From contig JAFEKR010000028.1 of the NCBI GenBank assembly GCA_019022495.1, positions 496,001-560,000 on the forward strand: a stretch of 64,000 bases of DNA, in the 5' to 3' direction. The stretch comes from Epichloe hybrida. Lineage: Eukaryota > Ascomycota > Sordariomycetes > Hypocreales > Clavicipitaceae. Shown piece after piece: positions 1 through 11,919 of this stretch; position 1 is the stretch's first letter; each line of letters opens with the position of its first letter. Under the pieces are notes generated by a model that worked only from the letters and a program-made list of their open reading frames with translations, searched no databases and was not told the DNA's origin. The translations under genes and the position numbers were made by a program.

Positions 1-64
1 TTCTCGTCTTAAAATTTGATTCGTGTTTTGTTTTTTTGTGGTAGTCGCCCTCTTGGTTGTTGGT
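1..64. other. 3' flank of the eIF3i gene
   Basis: Sequence between the window edge and the eIF3i stop codon. It is T-rich and holds no recognisable feature. Confidence 0.5.
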
Positions 65-1371
65 CTACTGCATTCGGTTGATTCGTTCTCTCTCGACCTC
101 ATACAAGAAATCATAATATCCCTTATCGAAGTGGTGGACGCGGACGTAGCCGTCTTCTCCGCCGCTTGCGTAGCTCTTTCCGGTGGGGTCGGCGGCGACG
201 GTGTTGAGAGGACCGAAGTGGCCGCGGACACGACCGACCTCGTCCTCGAAAATTTTGTGATAGAATCGGGCTTCGAATTTACCCTGGCGAGCGGAGGTTC
301 GGGTGACATCCATGGCGGCCTGGCCACCACCTAGGATGACAAAATCCTTTTTGGGGGTGATGGTTGCGCTGTTGAGAGGGGTATCGGCGGGGTAAGTCTT
401 CAGGACGGTCAAGTCGCGGGCAGCAATGAGCTGCAAGGAAGTTTTGGTTAGTGTTGGTGATTCCTTGGGAGTGACAAGGTTGGGCATATATTGTTGACCA
501 CCTGAGGGAAGATGATCTCACCTTGGCGTTCTTGTCCTTGCAGGCGGTGATGAAGTAGGTGCGGTCAGTAGACCACTGGAGGTCGGTGATAGCGTTGTCG
601 AGCTCGTGGATGGGGACATTGTCCAGGAGATCACCAGTCTTGCCGTCATACTGGCTGACGCTGCCATCTTCGTGACCGGCAATGATGTACTTGTCCATGT
701 TGCTCCAGCCAGCGACAGTGGCCTTGGACTCGTCACAGACAATGGTGAGGATCTTCTCGTCGCTCTGCTCGGCATCGACATCAGGGTTGATATCGACGAC
801 GACAATGTTACTGAGGTATCCCATACGCTTTTCCGTGACACCAAGAAGCTTGGTGCCGTCCTCGTTGAACTCGACACGCTTGACTGCGGTGGGGAACTCC
901 CAGGTCTTGAGGCAGCGGCCAGTCTTGACATCCCAAAGACGCATGGTGTTGTCGGCGGAGCCAGAGGCGATCATGGTGGTGGTAGGGTCGACATCGACAG
1001 TCCAGATAGCACCGACATGGCCGTGGTAGGTCCCAAGACGCTCGCCATTGTGCGAGAACCACGCGCAAATCTGTTGATCCTTGGAGACGGAGAAGATGAT
1101 ATCGCCATCGAGATTGTAGCTATTTTGCAAAACAAGGGAAACAAAGTTAGTAGAAATAGCTATGGAAAAAAAGGTATGTCCCTATGCGAAAAACTACTTT
1201 ATCGCTGCACTCTTTCCAGTTGATGCCAAAAAAAGTTCGCGTCCGACGGAGAGGGGGGCCATTCCGAAGACTGCGAGGGGAGGGGAGGGGAGGTGGAAGG
1301 AGGAGCGCGAAAAAGTCGTACCGAATTTGGGTGATCGCACGCTCGTGCCCAGAGAGAAGAATAGGTCTCAT
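65..1371 (-). CDS. TIF34: Eukaryotic translation initiation factor 3 subunit I (eIF3i), 3 exons
   Basis: WD40 beta-propeller subunit of the eIF3 complex, which scaffolds 43S pre-initiation complex assembly on the 40S ribosome in the cytoplasm. Read on the minus strand as exons 1371-1322, 1119-522 and 430-65, giving 337 residues, close to the family's usual 330-345. The start [19 protein letters not shown] is typical of the family, and its Arg codon is split by intron 1 (donor GTACGA, acceptor AAATAG). Intron 2 has donor GTGAGA and acceptor TTGCAG and is phase 0. WD-type repeats are visible, for example [41 protein letters not shown] and [12 protein letters not shown] near the C terminus. It ends [12 protein letters not shown] before the stop. 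Family identity is clear; only the exact 5' untranslated region is unknown. The other open frames here are shadows. Confidence 0.95.
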
Positions 1372-1950
1372 GTTGGGCTGTCAGCTGTGATGACTTGCTC
1401 TTGTTCTCTCGACCTTTGAATTGCAAAAGGGCTCGGCTGGACGAGGGAATATGGGCCAGCTGGAACCTAGGCGTGCGTTTGGATGAGGCTTGTCGCAGCG
1501 GGCTTCTTTGAATTTTTGGCGATTGTGCGTTTTGGTGGGGCACGATGCCTGCCTGGACGGGGTAGCGGGGGGTCATATTACAAAACTAGTACGTGGCTCT
1601 TAGCCTGATTTGGATGTCACGCTCTGGGAGACACCACACCCTTTTGAATTCTGGCACCGGCCAGGCAGCCAAGATTCGCGAATATGATGCCAATTTACTT
1701 ACAGCGTCGTCGTCCTCTTTCAACGCTGGATACGCCAAAGTCGGCCGGCCGTGCTCTTCGTACTTTACTCCGGACCTCTGCCTCACTGAATCTTCAGTAG
1801 GAATAAATCTTGTCCGGAATACTGATTTTGACCGAAACTGGCAACACCGCGAGGAATGACTACGGAAAATGCATCCCCATCAGTATTGCTGGCAACATGT
1901 ACAACAGCTTGGACGCTTTCACGTTTCTTCTGCACTTCTATTGATGTTCT
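1372..1950. other. Intergenic: eIF3i promoter side and lead-in to the P450 relic
   Basis: About 580 bp between the eIF3i start (minus strand) and the first recognisable P450 residues. The weak ORFs have no family resemblance. The eIF3i promoter should lie here; no specific regulatory site could be assigned. Confidence 0.4.
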
Positions 1951-3414
1951 ATGGCTAAAAATACACAGCCGAAGTCTTTGTCTAGGATTCCGTACGACAA
2001 AAATGCTGGCATTCTTGGCGACGTCCTGGCACTTCGAGAGGCTCAGAAATCTGGCAGTATACGATCTTGGTACTGGGCAATGGCAAAGAGACACAATTCA
2101 TCAATTACTCAAGTGTTTTTCACACCGTTTGCGAACTCGTGAGTGCTGTCATATTATCACGAGATCTACGATATCATGGTTCTTCGGACAAAGGAGATTG
2201 ACCGTGCTGGGATGAATGTGGACGCTTTACAACTCATTGTGCCCGATGGTCATGTTTCTTTCCATAAGATCATTCGATCCCATGTTGACAAAGAAGCCTT
2301 CCAAGGTCTCTGCCGATTCCGAACTGGGCGGACATTGTGTGCTTTGCGCGTCCGTCATTGACTCAAAAGTCCTTGCAGTTTGCGAGCGCGTGCCTCGCAC
2401 CCCGTCTGCAAACCTGGATTATGAAACAAACGAAGTGGAGGGTTCATTTCGGATGAAGAAGGAAGTGTTCACTAATGACATTGCTGAGTCGATGTAGAGG
2501 CTGTCTACCATAAGCAGCAACATCTTGAGAAGAAAGGCGTTAATGATCATGCCCGTCTGAACAATGGCGGCCGAGAAGTTGGAGAGCACACCAAACTTCA
2601 ACAAACTCAGCATCGGAGATGAGGTAGATTACATACAGTCAAAATCCTTTTCTCTTCCATGCCAAAAATGACGGATGGCTTCAAGACCTTTTTGAGACAA
2701 CTGTCCCTAACTGAATTCACTCCCAGCTCCTTGTCTTCTTCGCTACAGGTTCGGATACCGTACCTACTGCGATGGGCTGGACAGTCAACTTCCTGACTGA
2801 TGATCAGGCTGTCCAAGCCGAGCTGCGAAGGCTGCCACGCGTCTCCCACGCCAGGGCTCACAACGCAAAACGCCACCCAGCGGATTCCAAGATTTTTCAC
2901 ACCCACACCCCATACCTCGATGAAGAAGCACTCCGTTGTGCGAGAACAATCCCCACTCTGGATGCGCCAAGCTACAGTCGATACTGAGCTCCTAGAATAT
3001 CACGTCCTCAAGTATACCAACGTCACCTTGGATACCTGGGGTGCCTGTCTGACAGAAGCTGCTCTGCCGATTGCAGAGGAAGAGCGTAGCTCATCTAGTC
3101 TAGCCCGCAGCCAGCGCGTACCGGGCTGGGACGACAAAGAAGTCACCCAGTTGTTCAAGCCAGAGAGATGGCTCAAGGTGAACAACAGCCCGATGACTGG
3201 CCGTGGGGAATTTAACAATGTTGAATACGGTTGCACTGCAGGCCCGGTGCTCACTTCCGGTGCAGGCCCTCGAGGCTGTTTTGGAAAACGCCTTGCCTAT
3301 CTGGAGATGATGATCATAATAGTCGTACTGGTGTGGGACTTTTTGGACGAGCATGACAACTTCACCACCATGCCCACCCGTCGCTACGTTGAGCTTGAAC
3401 GTGCAGATTAAGCG
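1951..3414 (+). pseudogene. Decayed cytochrome P450 monooxygenase
   Basis: P450 landmarks occur in the right order but in different frames. About 1951-2139 carries YDKNAGILGDVLALREAQ and ITQVFFTPFA. After an in-frame TGA (2140-2142) comes YHEIYDIMVLRTKEIDRAG, the region before helix B. A shift near 2260 leads to SFDPMLTKK; a stop falls at 2495-2497, and fragments such as KLESTPNFNKLSIGDE follow. At 2745-2970 is the helix I segment (FFATGSDTVPTAMGW) and the helix K-like segment (DEEALRCARTIPTL). Another shift near 2970 precedes VDTELLEYHVLKYTNVTLDTWG, FKPERW and the haem-thiolate loop GAGPRGCFGKRLAYLEM at about 3260-3310, where the usual Phe before the loop is lost. Introns cannot explain the frame changes because homologous residues run directly across them. 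Non-functional, multiply frameshifted copy. Confidence 0.85.
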
Positions 3415-3973
3415 GGCGGGAAATGCACATTGTACTCGCACATGGAAAATAACGACCCGGGATTCCCAACACGAAGCCACACCACATGCAGCTGGTGAGT
3501 GAACAACACCACAAAACCATGAGGCAAATCAACCAAGAAATGGGATCAAATCTGCCCAACCAAACCTACCAACCCTATCATCAGATACCAAAGATAGGCA
3601 CTGGGACCAAAAACCCTAGGGGCACTCAATCAGCCGCATCACCCAACTGACGGTCTAGACCCTGCACCCCGTCAATGATCCTCCTCAGCCTCACGCATTC
3701 TCAATTCGTACTAGAAGCGGAACTCATGCATGTGGATAAATGATAACAGACCACCTAATTTAACATCCGATTTTCGAAAAGGAGAAGATACACCTCGGAG
3801 GATCGAGCAGAGAGAGATTGAGGCTGAAAATCAGAATGACACTTACCTATATGCGCACGAACCGCCAATTTTTTTCCTTGCCGCTTTTTCTTTGCCGCCC
3901 CCTCGAACCACATTGTGAAATGTCTTTGAAATCAAGGAAAGCGGTAGTCTTATGAACAAAACCCCAACCAACC
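3415..3973. other. Intergenic between P450 relic and Cys-module gene
   Basis: About 560 bp with no ORF of recognisable family. It presumably contains the promoter and 5' leader of the gene starting at 3974. Confidence 0.4.
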
Positions 3974-6900
3974 ATGGACTCCTTCATGAAGGCTGCCAAG
4001 TGGGGGCTTGCGAAAACCGTGGCAGCCGGTCAGCAACAACTCCAGCAGCGACTGGCCAAGTATGAGCAGCCACAGTCACAATCACAGTCGGGAGGCAATC
4101 CGTATTCTTCAGGCCAGCATCAATATGGACAGCAGTCTCATGTTCAGTACTACGGAAACTCGAACCAGAACCAGCACCCAAGTCAGGTATTTCCTCCGCC
4201 AGTCCCTTTTCAAGTGTGGAATGAAAATGGAGAGAGAAGAAGAGAGCAGAATAGTGACAACCCACATCGTGTAGACTCCTGCCACGCAACATTCGCAGTG
4301 TCCTCCTCCTCCACCGGGCTCAACGGCTCAGCAAACGCCGTATCAGCAGCATGCGTATTTGGCCCCCTCCGGACATGAAAAGCATCAATATTACGTGCCT
4401 CCGGGACAGAACAGCTATGGAAATGGGACAACGGCGCCAAGTCCTTCGGAACATGGATACTCTGCTGTGAGTCCGCAGGGACAGGGACAGTACGGTTCGT
4501 ATACAACGCCGCCGCCACCATTACCGCCGAGATCGTATCAGTATTCAAAAGGGGCGAGTAATGCCTCGGTCGGTCAACATTTGGAGGCTAGCGGCTCAGC
4601 GACGGCACAGTATTGGCATGGGGAGCAAGCAGCGAACAACATCACTCAGGGAGTTGGTGTAAAGTCTCCCGAGCAGCAGGCATCGTACAATTGGCCTCCG
4701 TTGGGCTCAAACTACTGCAACTTGGCCCCTTCGAATACTTACTATTCTCCTCCTCCCCAGACAAATTTGAACAACACGCCTGGGTCAAGTATAAGCCGAA
4801 GTTCTTCGCCGCCTTCTAGTCAGCAGCCATCGAATAATTCACCGTACCTGCGCCCGTCCTCTACCTCTGCTGCCAGCCCTTCGAATACCAATCACGCTTC
4901 TCTTAAACAAACATCAAAGAATCCGACTCAAACAAGCCTCAACCATGGCTCTGCTTCTCGTTGCCCAAGCGCATACTACGCTTCTCTTGTTCAACAGCCG
5001 TCAAACAACTCATCTCACCCAGCTTCAGGTCAAGCTGCGATTGATAGCTCATCCGACATGAATTACCTTCCTCCTATGCAGTCTGCGTCTTCGGCCTCTC
5101 CTCAACCCAGTCAGACTCATACATATTTACCACCCCTTTCGAGAACGTATTTCCCTCCTCCCCCTTTCGATTCATCGACTTATACGCCAGTGCAACCAGG
5201 TCGCGACACCTATGTGTCTCTTGCTCATGCTCCTCCTATTCCGCCTCGCACAAATCACAATCTGCAACCGCAATCGGAGCCGCGGCAACATGCTGAGCCG
5301 ACATCAGTTGCGAATCACTGGGAAAATCGCGCAAGTCAGGCCCAGAATGCTGACCCATCCTCAAACCCGCCTCACCAACCGCACACAATCTCGAATGGAA
5401 TACCGGTAGAAGCTCAAGCAAGTGGAAAATCAACGCCTGCCGCGAACAACGATGTGAGCGTTCCACCACCATCGTTGCCAGTAGCTGAGTCAATCCCAAG
5501 CCAGCCGGCAGCTGCTTCATCACCGAGTGCTCAGGCATATGCCGCAGGCCTTGCCAATGAAACGAGCTATATGCACCAATCTCTTGTGGGAGATGACCCG
5601 GCAGCTGTTATACAGACCATGCGCAATCTTAGTGTCAACAACAAGCAGCGATTCTTGGCTCAATCTCCCCCGGAAAGGGGTTTCCACGATTTTAACGCGT
5701 GTAAACTGCCGCCCGTGGTAGCTAGCGGGACCCCGAGGGACGTAGTCCGGTATTGCCCCGAGGATCGCATGGTAGACTACCCCCTATACTGGTATCATCT
5801 GCCCGAGGAGGCAGAGTTTCTGATCTGCACAAAATGCCACGAAGAACATATTAAATGCACTCCACTTGAGAATCAGTTCAAACGAATCCTAACAGCACCA
5901 GGATCTCAGTCAACATGTCGCTTCAGGTCGCCTCGAGTCAAAGACTGTTTATGGAAGCAGGCCCTCCAAACCAGAAATTTGGATAATCTTCGGTCATTCA
6001 TGAAAAGTCGTCTCTCTATCCCCAATTGCAGGGGCCGGGCGACTGTATTGGGCAAGGAAAAGGTCAAATGGTATGGGATGGCAAACAATGAGATCAATGG
6101 ATTCCTTGCCTGCGAGGCATGCCACGAGGATAAGATAATTGGGACCTCTTTCCAGTCCCATTTTATGCCCTTCAGGGAACAAGGTCCCAAGGATGAATGG
6201 ACTTGCAATGCAGCTTTGTCGTATATCACTCGGGCCATTGAACAGCTGTCCAAGAGCAACGACTGGTCTGGGTTTGTGAGCAGTGCGAGCCGTCGACTAC
6301 TGTATCGGGCATGTGAGGGAAAGGATATCGCCTGGAACGAGGGAGTATGGTTTACAACCCGCCGAAAGATCGACAACTTTCACATCTGCGGGGCATGCTA
6401 CATGGATAGATTAGAGTTGACGGCTTTTGAGCGTGAGTTCGAACCCGTCAATACCGAAGTCGGATTTGACGTGTGGATGCAGATGATCGGAACCCGGTGG
6501 ACTTGCAAATTACCGAGTTCGAACATTCCCATGTCCTTTGTTCATGACACCTATCTGGCGAACAAAGACTTTGACGGTTTCTGGAATATGACTTCGGTGG
6601 TCAACACGCTTGTGCCGTGTACGGCAAAAGGCATCATCCGAGGCAGCTGGTGGACCATCCCAGGGGGGTGCCCGGATTTCAGTCTGTGTGAAGCTTGCTA
6701 TAATGGTGTTTTCAGAACCAGCGATCTGAGCAAGTTCCTCGAGCCAGCGACACGGGACCCCGAGAACACGATTGTTTGCAGCTTCTGCCCGGCTGTCCCG
6801 CGCTTCAACCAATACATCAGCAAGTTTGCAGAGGCAATGGATCGCAGTGTGTTCAGTTATTACACCGACTACATTAAGACGTTCGCTCATGTTCCAATAT

Positions 6901-7481
6901 GTCCCGGACTGGATCATCGGGAGAATTCAACGTGGTGGGGATACGACCAAGCGCTGTTCTGCCAAGACTGTTACCTCACCTTCGTGGCCGACACCAAACT
7001 CGGAGACCACCTACAATACTACGACGCGTCGGACGGACGAGCGCAGATCTGTCAGATATGGTCGCCTCGGATGCGCCAGATATGGCTGGAAGTGTGCAAT
7101 GCGGGACCACCGGGATCAGCAGAATCGAATGGGGCCTTGGACAAATTCAAGGCGTTTGGAGAACGACGACTCCAGATCTTCAATCAGACGGTCCCTCGCA
7201 TCAAATTCATCAAGGGCATGAAGGAGATGAAGATGATGAACGCGATGCAGCAGGGCCAGCTGAGTCTCATGTACGCTGGCATGAACAGCATGGCTGTGCT
7301 ATCTGACACGACGGATGGTTACGAGCACGGGAACAGCTCGGTGGGATGGTTTGAGACGGAGCATGGGGCAACTGGAGCGCAGATGTTCAACAATATGCAG
7401 GCTGGATTTGCGGATGCCAATAGGATGGATGAGTGGACGCAGATCTTTCAATTGCAGATGATGTGGTCTGAGGTGGAGTGA
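3974..7481 (+). CDS. Gln/Pro/Ser-rich protein with five C-terminal CxxC(H/Y) modules
   Basis: Exons 3974-4186 and 4299-7481 (intron donor GTATTT, acceptor TTCGCAG, phase 0) give 1131 residues. I do not recognise a named family. Residues about 20-510 are low complexity, rich in Gln, Pro, Ser, Asn and Tyr, and likely disordered. From about residue 510 the protein becomes ordered and carries five cysteine pairs: CTKCH (581), CEACH (676), CGACY (768), CEACY (868) and CQDCY (959), spaced 91-100 residues apart. Most modules share a preceding aromatic and Phe (F-L/H-I/A-C), a following Phe-rich helix, and a W-T-C motif. This looks like tandem zinc-binding or disulfide-linked repeats. The C-terminal 150 residues are Met-rich (KGMKEMKMMNAM). 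No signal peptide or membrane segment is evident, so a cytosolic or nuclear location is more likely. Function unknown. Confidence 0.85.
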
Positions 7482-8740
7482 TGAATGGAGATGCTGTTCC
7501 GAATAGAATGATGTTACAAACGTTGAGATTAAGCACAGGTATTAGTGATGATGATGGTGGATGGTGGTGACATTCTTTCGCGTGTAGTTGGGAGCCGCAC
7601 AACCGGTGACTTCGACCAGAGCTCCAGATTCATCGTCGAAGGTCTAATGCTCGATTGCATCATGCTACGGGCTCTGAGAGCGTGAATGAGGGCAGATGGC
7701 CAAATCGGACATTGCTGTCGGAGTTGATTGCACAGCCCATTGGATCACGAGAGGCTTCCCACCGAGTTGACGTGTGCTCGTGGGGCCTAGCTCGCCGCAG
7801 ATCGGCCGTCTTGATGGATCTGTCCGTGCAAGGGACAAACAAATGATAGTGGGAGGGGTAGCCATCGCTGCGATGCAAGTGAAATACGGATTAGGAGTTA
7901 GGGAGTCTCGGGATCATGGATCGGACGGACGGAGCCTTGTTTCTTTTTGAAACGCTATTGGCTGGGTGTTTCCTTCTTCCGCAGCTCCCATTCCATTCGT
8001 AGTTTAATCCGTACCGCAAGCAGCTTACGTATTAGCAACTCTGCCCAAATCCCGGGCGAAAAAAAGATTCAACACGCCGCGCGGCGGGCCTATATACTAT
8101 ATATGGGCAGGGCAAACACCAGACGCATTGAGAAGGACAGCTTGGGAGGGAAAAAAAGCACTCACGGCTGATGGACGCCTTGCACCCCATTAAAATTAAG
8201 CTGATTCGGAATCGACGCTCGACTTGCGCTGCACCTGCACCTGCACCTGCACCTGCACCTGCACCTGCAGAATTCTCATCGCCAACAACAAAAAAAAAAA
8301 CAACTCGACGAGCCATGGCTCCTCACATGGCGCATCATGTGTGCTTATCCCGGGCAGCAGCTCGTGCCGCTTATTATTATTATTCTTCTTCTCACCTGCA
8401 GTCGCAGTGGTGCCATCTATTCCATAATAGTCCCTGTTCCACCCTCATCAATGTCATCAATGAGCAGCTCCCGCATATTATTAGTCCCGGCACCTCCGCC
8501 CACATGCACGGCCAGAGAGGCGCCGCTGGTGCGTCGCAAGCAAAGGTACAAAAAAAACATGTACCACCACTAGAATTATCTGCGGCCCCGCGGCTCAAAG
8601 TGCCACGTTCAAGTCCTCATCGTTCCACCGCAGCAGCATCCCCCTCGTCTGCTGTTGTTTCTGCCTTTCTTCGTCGCTCTGCCCGTCTGGGCTTCTTATA
8701 TTCTCCCTCTCAATCCGCTTCTCTTTGCTGCAGGACCTTC
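7482..8740. other. Intergenic and 5' leader of the C1-THF synthase gene
   Basis: No independent gene is supported. The plus-strand frame used by the folate gene stays open from 8171 to the called start at 8741, with an in-frame ATG at 8504. The segment ending FLRRSARLGFLYSP just before 8741 is Arg- and hydroxyl-rich and could be a mitochondrial presequence. A good splice acceptor (TTTGCTGCAG, ending 8733) also fits an intron in the 5' untranslated region. Confidence 0.45.
8231..8266. repeat. Hexanucleotide tandem repeat (GCACCT)6
   Basis: Six uninterrupted copies of GCACCT plus a partial copy. In the frame open toward the folate gene it reads as alternating Ala-Pro. It is probably a microsatellite in the upstream region rather than coding. 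Confidence 0.9.
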
Positions 8741-11700
8741 ATGACAACTGCAGCCATGTCTGCCCGCATCTTGGACGGCACTGCCATCGCCAAGAGTATT
8801 CGCGAGAGAATCGGGGCCGACATTGCCCAAAAGCAACAACTCAACCCCCGCTACAAGCCATCTCTCAAGATCATCCAAGGTGCGCAATTCGTACCCTCCT
8901 TCTCGTGACATTGATTTGGCACGGTTTGCTGACACTATATTGATGGATTAGTTGGCGAACGTTCTGACTCTTGTTCGTTTCATCCCACCTAATAAATCCT
9001 CTTTCTTTTTTTTTGCGTTCCCATCCCACACCGACCCCTCCCCCGCAATCATGACGAAGCATACTCGCAGCTGACCCAACCAATTCGCATCTGCAGCCAC
9101 ATATGTGCGCATGAAGCTTAAAGCTGCCGCCGAGGTATGATCCAAGAGACGCTCTTTTCAAAACATCGTCCAGTGCTTCCAACTAACCCTTCTCGCCGAT
9201 TTCAGGCTGGTGTCGCTTGCGAGCTCATCCAATTCCCTGTCGACATTTCCGAGGTCGAGTTGCTGGACCAGATCCGCCGTCTGAACCACGATCCCGCGGT
9301 CAACGGAGTTCTGGTGCAATTGCCCCTTCCCGCAAGTATTTCCGAACGCAACATTACTTCTGCTGTCGCCGACGAGAAAGACGTCGATGGCTTCGGCACG
9401 AACAACATCGGCGAATTGGCCAAGCGCGGTGGTGCCCCCATATTCACCCCGTGCACCCCCAAGGGTGTCATGTTCATGCTGAAGGAGGCCGGTATTCAGA
9501 TTGCGGGCAAGACGGCAGTCGTCCTCGGCCGCAGCAACATTGTTGGCGGCCCTGTCAGCTATCTTTTGCGTCATGCTGACGCAACCGTCATCGTCTGTCA
9601 CTCCAAGACTCAGAACATTGAAACCCATCTCAAGCACGCCGACATCGTCATCGCAGCCATTGGTCAACCTCGATTCGTCAAGGCCGAGTGGCTGAAGGAG
9701 GGAGCCGTCGTAATCGATGTCGGCACCAATTTCATCCCTGATGCCTCGAGGAAGAGTGGCCAGCGTATGGTTGGAGATGTCGATTTCGAGGGCGCCTCCA
9801 AAATTGCTTCCGTCATTACTCCCGTTCCTGGTGGCGTTGGCCCCATGACAGTAGCCATGTTGCTTCAGAACGTGGTAGAGGCTGCAGACTTCTTCTTCGA
9901 GAAGGAAAAATTGAGGAGGACGATCCCTCTGCCGCTCAAGCTGAAGACACCTGTGCCATCCGATATTGCCATTTCTCGCGACCAGACACCCAAGCAAATC
10001 ACCCGCATTGCTGCCGAGGTGGGCATTGCTCCCCATGAGCTGGAGCCGTACGGAGCCTACAAGGCAAAGGTTGACCTTGACCTGCTCAAGCGTCTTGAGC
10101 ACCGCAAAAATGGACGATATGTCGTGGTAACCGGAATCACACCAACGCCCCTCGGCGAGGGCAAGTCTACAACAACCATGGGTCTTGCGCAGGCCCTGGG
10201 AGCACACCTGGGACGACTGACGTTTGCCAATGTCCGCCAACCCAGCCAGGGTCCGACTTTTGGGATCAAGGGAGGAGCCGCTGGTGGTGGCTACAGTCAA
10301 GTCATCCCTATGGATGAGTTCAACCTGCATTTGACTGGCGATATCCATGCCATCACAGCAGCCAATAACTTGTTGGCTGCTGCCATTGAGACGAGAATCT
10401 TCCACGAAAACACACAGAAGGATGGTCCTCTTTATAGACGACTTGTGCCAGTCAAGAATGGAGCACGAAAGTTTGCTCCCGTCATGTTCCGCCGCCTGAA
10501 CAAGTTGGGCATCGACAAGACTAACCCTGATGAACTCACCGAAGACGAGATCCGACGATTTGCTCGCCTCGATATCGACCCTGATACCATCACCTGGAGA
10601 CGAGTTTTGGATGTCAATGATCGCCATCTGAGAGGCATCACCGTCGGCACTGCCCCGACAGAGAAGGGACAATCTCGCGAGACGGGCTTCGACATCTCGG
10701 TTGCCAGCGAATGCATGGCCATTCTAGCGCTCAGCAGTAGCTTGGCCGACATGCGTGAACGCCTCGGCCGCATGGTCGTTGCCACATCCCGCAGCGGCGA
10801 CCCCGTTACCTGCGACGATATTGGAGCTGGCGGTGCGTTGACAGCTCTCATGAGGGACGCCATCAAGCCCAACCTCATGCAAACCTTGGAGGGTACTCCC
10901 GTGTTTGTACATGCTGGTCCATTCGCCAACATTAGCATTGGGCAGAGCTCCATCATTGCCGATAAACTTGCTTTGAAGCTGGCAGGTACCGAGCCTGACG
11001 AAAACGACGGCGACTCCGCCGGGTTTGTGGTTACGGAGGCTGGGTTTGACTTCACAATGGGCGGGGAGCGTTTCTTCAACATCAAGTGCCGCACATCAGG
11101 GCTCGTCCCAGACGTGGTGGTGGTTGTTGCCACCGTTCGTGCCCTCAAAGTTCATGGAGGTGGTCCCCCCATCGCGCCCGGCGCTCCCCTCGACCCCGTG
11201 TACAAGGAGGAAAATGTTGACATATTGCGGGCTGGCTGCGTGAACCTGAAGAAACACATCAGCAATGCCAAGTCGTTTGGCATCCCCGTTGTCGTCGCCA
11301 TCAACAAATTCGCCACGGACACTGAAGCTGAGATCGCCGTCGTGCGTGAAGAGGCCTTGTCTGCGGGCGCCGAGGATGCCATCCTCGCCGATCATTGGGC
11401 TCAAGGTGGCAAGGGGGCTGTCGATTTGGCTCGCGGCGTCGCTGCCGCCAGTGAAAAGCCAAAGGAGCTGAAGCTGACTTACGGTCTTGATGGCACTGTG
11501 CAAGAGCGCATCGAAGCCATCGGCCAGAAGATGTACGGTGCCGCCAACGTTGAGCTTAGCGAGCTGGCCCAGAAGAAGGTTGATACCTACACCAAGCAAG
11601 GTTATGGTAACTTGCCCATTTGCATTGCCAAGACGCAATACTCTCTGTCACACGACCCTGATCTGAAGGGCGCCCCCACTGGATTTACTGTTCCCATTCG

Positions 11701-11919
11701 GGACGTTCGCATGGCTGCAGGTGCTGGATATCTGTAAGTGCACACGCCGCCAAGACAACAATGTGTGTGTGTGCCGCGCGATTTGTTCCCGAGACTAACA
11801 TGCTCAACAGTTATGCACTGGCCGCTGACATTCAGACGATTCCGGGATTGCCCACAGCCCCAGGATACCTCAACGTTGACGTAGACACGGAGACTGGTGA
11901 GATTGATGGGCTCTTCTAG
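8741..11919 (+). CDS. MIS1/ADE3-like: C-1-tetrahydrofolate synthase (trifunctional), 5 exons
   Basis: Trifunctional folate enzyme: methylene-THF dehydrogenase, methenyl-THF cyclohydrolase and 10-formyl-THF synthetase, supplying one-carbon units for purines, thymidylate and formyl-Met. Exons 8741-8879, 8952-8972, 9097-9134, 9206-11733 and 11811-11919 keep phase and give 944 residues, the usual full length. The dehydrogenase/cyclohydrolase domain occupies residues 1 to about 310, with the active-site Y56 and K60 in [10 protein letters not shown], the motif GVLVQLPLP, and [15 protein letters not shown]. The synthetase domain follows, with the nucleotide loop [15 protein letters not shown] at 378-392, and ends GEIDGLF. 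Exon 2 is a 21-nt micro-exon. The start at MTTAAMSAR is the first ATG next to the conserved domain, but the frame is open upstream, so a mitochondrial isoform is possible. The symbol cannot be decided between the yeast cytosolic and mitochondrial paralogues. Confidence 0.95.

Noticed and set aside
606..1223. 205-codon plus-strand ORF
   Set aside because: Antisense of the eIF3i coding exon.
9158..10672. 504-codon minus-strand ORF
   Set aside because: Antisense shadow of the C1-THF synthase coding exon; its length follows from the codon bias of the sense gene.
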